Assembly: GCA_902463235.1 (NCBI GenBank)
Contig: CABQER010000003.1
Coordinates: 24,070-88,069, forward strand
Source of the DNA: an uncultured Faecalibacterium sp.
GTDB taxonomy: Bacteria; Bacillota; Clostridia; Oscillospirales; Ruminococcaceae
Direction: 5' to 3'
Length of the DNA stretch: 64,000 nucleotides
The stretch's first letter is position 1. Every line of letters begins with the position of its first letter. Shown here in pieces: positions 61,810-64,000 of the stretch. The translations under genes and the position numbers were made by a program. Below the pieces are notes generated by a model that had not been told where the DNA came from, did no database searches, and worked only from the letters and a program-made list of their open reading frames with translations.

Positions 61810-61848
61810 GCAAAAGAAAATGCCCGCCTGAAAACCAGACGGGCGGGT
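61810..61848 (-). terminator. Terminator of the recombinase gene, copy B of the repeated hairpin
   Basis: Minus-strand CCCGCC...GGCGGG stem then CATTTTCTTTTGCC. Matches copy A over about 35 of 39 positions; stem changes keep pairing (CCCG/CGGG here, CTTG/CGAG in copy A). Confidence 0.75.
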
Positions 61849-61874
61849 GACTGATAATGGGTTTTGCAGCTTCC

Positions 61875-63689
61875 TTAATGACCACCAGTTGCGTTTATAT
61901 GCTGGCAGTACCGGTGCCCTTGGAAAGTGCAATGACACATTCCACATGTGTCGTCGCTAGAATCGGAACACATAGATTCAGCCTCGTTAGAAGCATGGGA
62001 ACACAAAACAGCAGGGAAGTGGTTCTCCTTGCTATTCTTGCGAAGCGGCTTGAAATTCTTGCCGTCCACACTGTTTTTGAACCCGGTCTTGTAAACAAAG
62101 ACAATCATGTAGGGGTCTTTGTTCCCATTACTATCATAACCGCCCACGATTACTTTTTCAACTATACTTTCAAAAATATGTCGGTCAAAGGTGTCCAGAA
62201 CCTCGTTCTGTTCAAGGGTCTGCCGGAACGTGGCAACACGCTTGCGCATTGTAGATTCGGTTTCGGCTGCATCTTGCAGGCTTTCACACTCTTTCTGCAA
62301 CTGCTCAATCTGGCTGGACAGGTCCAAATACTTTCGGTCGTAGGTCTCCTTGTCGATGGTATCTTCAAGACGCATATCAACCAGCTTGTTTTTCTTGACT
62401 TCCAGAGCGTGAATATCTCTTTCGGCTTTCGCAAGACGCTTGCCCGCGTTGCTTTCAGAAAGAGTTTCTTCTGTCCGTTTCATAAACTCGTCCAGAACAT
62501 CCTTGTTATTCTGGCACAAGAGGCGATAAGATTCTACAAAAGCCCGCTCAATCGTTCTTTCGTCAACGCCCTTGCTCTCCGGGCAGAACTTTTTTCCTTT
62601 TTTGGTGGAAACAACACATTGCCAGATAGCTTTATTATACTGTGAACTGCTATGCCAACTCCTCCTTGTCAGGGTGCCACCACAGAAACCACATTCTATC
62701 ATGCAGCTAAAAGCGTATTTCCGGCTGAACTTTTCACGTTTGCCGTCCACGTTAAGGCTGCGGGGCTTTGCACGCCGCCGCAAAATTTCCTGTGCGGCTT
62801 CAAAGACTTCTTCCGAAATAATGGGCTCGTGGTGCTCACGAATATAAAATTGATCTTCCTCGCCGAAGTTGTACAGACGCCGTTTTGAAATAGGGTCAAC
62901 GGTAAATGTCTTTCCTAACAAAATGTCGCCTTTGTATTTTTCGTTTTTGATAATGCCGATTACGGTACTGTCTGCCCATTTGGGACTGCCGCGTTTGGTT
63001 TTATAGCCTAAGTTTTCAAGTTCTTTGGCAATAACCGAACCACCGGCACCCTCCGTGTATCGCTGAAAAATGTAACGGACAACAGCCGCTTCTTCTTCGT
63101 TGATGGTGATGGTTTTGTCCGCTGGATTGTAGTCATAACCTAAACAGCCCTGAAACCCGACCAGCTCACCGCGCTGCATCTTCATCTTCAAGCCCTTTTT
63201 GACATTTGCAGAAATATTTTCGACTTCCTGCTGTGCAACAGAGCTTAAAATTACAAGGAGCAGTTCACCGTCCATAGTAAGGGTGTTGATGTTTTCTTCC
63301 TCAAAAAACACAGCCACGCCTTTATCTTTGAGCATCCGAACATATTTTAGAGTGTCAAGCGTATTTCGGGCAAAACGCGAAATGGATTTGGTAATCACCA
63401 TATCCACGTCACCGTTCATACAGTCGTTGATTAAACGCTGGAAATCCTCGCGTTTTTTTACCTGCGTACCCGTGATAGCTTCATCAGCATAGATGCCGGC
63501 CAAAGACCATTCCGGCTTACTTTTTATAAGTTCGGTATAGTATTTGACCTGCGATTTGTAGCTGTTCAGCTGATCTTCGGTATCAGTGCTGACACGACAA
63601 TAGGCAGCTACGCGTAGCCTTTTTTCAAAGTTTGTACGCGCTCGTGGCGAGAGCGTGTTGTGCGCTTTAATGACTTCAACATCTTTCAT
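61875..63689 (-). CDS. Large serine recombinase
   Basis: 604 residues. Resolvase domain with catalytic Ser34 in AAYCRVSTDTEDQ, then ADEAITGTQVKKREDFQRLI and ITKSISRFARNTLDTL; recombinase domain (GFQGCLGYDYNPADKTITINEEEAAVVRYIFQRY); zinc-ribbon domain (MIECGFCGGTLTRR...WQCVVSTKKGKKFC); a coiled coil (LAKAERDIHALEVKKNKL); and a Cys/His-rich end. Such enzymes (TnpX/Tn4451-like) move integrative elements in Clostridia. ATG 63689 with GGAGG. Its partner site lies beyond this window, so whether mcrBC belongs to its element is unknown. Confidence 0.93.
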   Translation of the reverse strand: MKDVEVIKAHNTLSPRARTNFEKRLRVAAYCRVSTDTEDQLNSYKSQVKYYTELIKSKPEWSLAGIYADEAITGTQVKKREDFQRLINDCMNGDVDMVITKSISRFARNTLDTLKYVRMLKDKGVAVFFEEENINTLTMDGELLLVILSSVAQQEVENISANVKKGLKMKMQRGELVGFQGCLGYDYNPADKTITINEEEAAVVRYIFQRYTEGAGGSVIAKELENLGYKTKRGSPKWADSTVIGIIKNEKYKGDILLGKTFTVDPISKRRLYNFGEEDQFYIREHHEPIISEEVFEAAQEILRRRAKPRSLNVDGKREKFSRKYAFSCMIECGFCGGTLTRRSWHSSSQYNKAIWQCVVSTKKGKKFCPESKGVDERTIERAFVESYRLLCQNNKDVLDEFMKRTEETLSESNAGKRLAKAERDIHALEVKKNKLVDMRLEDTIDKETYDRKYLDLSSQIEQLQKECESLQDAAETESTMRKRVATFRQTLEQNEVLDTFDRHIFESIVEKVIVGGYDSNGNKDPYMIVFVYKTGFKNSVDGKNFKPLRKNSKENHFPAVLCSHASNEAESMCSDSSDDTCGMCHCTFQGHRYCQHINATGGH

Positions 63690-63754
63690 GCTTGACCTCC
63701 TTATTGAATGTGTTCCTTTCATTGCGTTAATCATAACGCCAATGCGACACAAAA

Positions 63755-63904
63755 TCAAGAGGATAGTTCGGAAACCACACGATAATCTTTCATTAAGCGC
63801 TGTTTGATAAGGGAATACTCTCTATCGGTTATGAGCTTTCTTTCCAACAGCTGCTTCAAAAAAGCAAGCTGAATGCTATAACGTATCAAATTTTGTTCTT
63901 TCAA
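63755..63904 (-). CDS. Small SHOCT-like protein upstream of the recombinase
   Basis: 49 residues. YSIQLAFLKQLLERKLITDREYSLIKQRLMKDYRV has the short helical SHOCT-like pattern (hydrophobic helix, ITxxEY, second helix). Start is TTG 63904: AAAGGGGG lies 6 nt upstream. A small gene of this kind commonly precedes large serine recombinases in clostridial elements; the function, possibly as an accessory or directionality factor, is unproven. Stop is 65 nt before the recombinase ATG. Confidence 0.65.
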   Translation of the reverse strand: MKEQNLIRYSIQLAFLKQLLERKLITDREYSLIKQRLMKDYRVVSELSS

Positions 63905-64000
63905 AAATATCCCCCTTTCACAAAATAAAAAATGAGCCAACGGACGGCTGCTGGCGGCAGCCCACGGGAATCTCACCCCTGCATTCCTCATGCAGCCCTA
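63905..64000. other. Window edge; upstream region of the recombinase pair
   Basis: 96 nt without a supported gene. Holds the ribosome site of the small gene and a small hairpin (GGCTGC 63946-63951, GCAGCC 63957-63962). Confidence 0.4.

Overview
The window looks like chromosome from a Gram-positive, GC-rich gut Clostridia of the Oscillospiraceae (Faecalibacterium-like). This is an inference. It rests on a genus-typical gene set (RNase J, GdpP, TilS-Hpt-FtsH, HrcA/CIRCE-type groESL, LuxS, SecG-RNase R), strong GGAGG ribosome sites, frequent TTG/GTG starts, and good sigma-A promoters with 17-nt spacers. I see no tRNA, rRNA or CRISPR array.

Core chromosome, 1-36.7 kb. In order: mgsA; a convergent rnhA / MnmA-like pair; rnjA-gdpP-glf; rplI-dnaB-tilS-hpt-ftsH plus two unusual membrane proteins (zinc ribbon with EPTR repeats, and a HEPN-like protein); a LacI regulator with a HAD phosphatase; pyk-luxS on the minus strand; deoB-pdp (nucleoside salvage); trkA-trkH (potassium uptake); a three-gene SPFH / zinc-ribbon / TPM cluster; a Clp ATPase; a lipid-kinase-like gene; an acyltransferase; and CIRCE-controlled groES-groEL.

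Integrated element, 36,664-53,722 (about 17 kb). A tyrosine-integrase element sits in the extreme 3' end of groEL. It is bounded by a perfect 16-bp direct repeat that preserves the last groEL codons, with TTACGCC-type arm sites inside both ends. The groEL terminator now lies beyond the right att site. Cargo, left to right: a truncated YgiT-type zinc protein; an AT-rich KAP-type P-loop NTPase; an XRE regulator divergent from a two-gene restriction-modification operon (Eco57I-like methyltransferase with an AT-rich inner segment, and a GIY-YIG/helicase/methyltransferase-like fusion); a GmrSD-like DUF262/DUF1524 nuclease; a long noncoding region; a MobV-type relaxase; a VapE-like ATPase broken by a 13-bp tandem duplication; excisionase; and integrase. 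It is best described as a mobilisable defence island.

The most unusual structure is at 47.58-49.05 kb inside the element. About 22 different hairpins of 17-36 nt, many with AAA or TTT at the loop, are separated by (C)CGTAAC-like spacers. They flank a small zinc-finger gene and lie downstream of a strong promoter and two compact hairpins. Several stems keep pairing through G-T (G-U in RNA) positions on the + strand, which suggests a transcribed, folded RNA. The same GTTAC/GTAAC word recurs eight times before the excisionase gene. I know of no named system matching this.

Right flank, 53.7-64 kb: a penicillin-binding protein, secG-rnr, then a second defence locus on the minus strand. That locus holds mcrB-mcrC followed by a large serine recombinase and its small upstream partner gene. 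Near-identical covarying terminator hairpins lie downstream of mcrC and of the recombinase.
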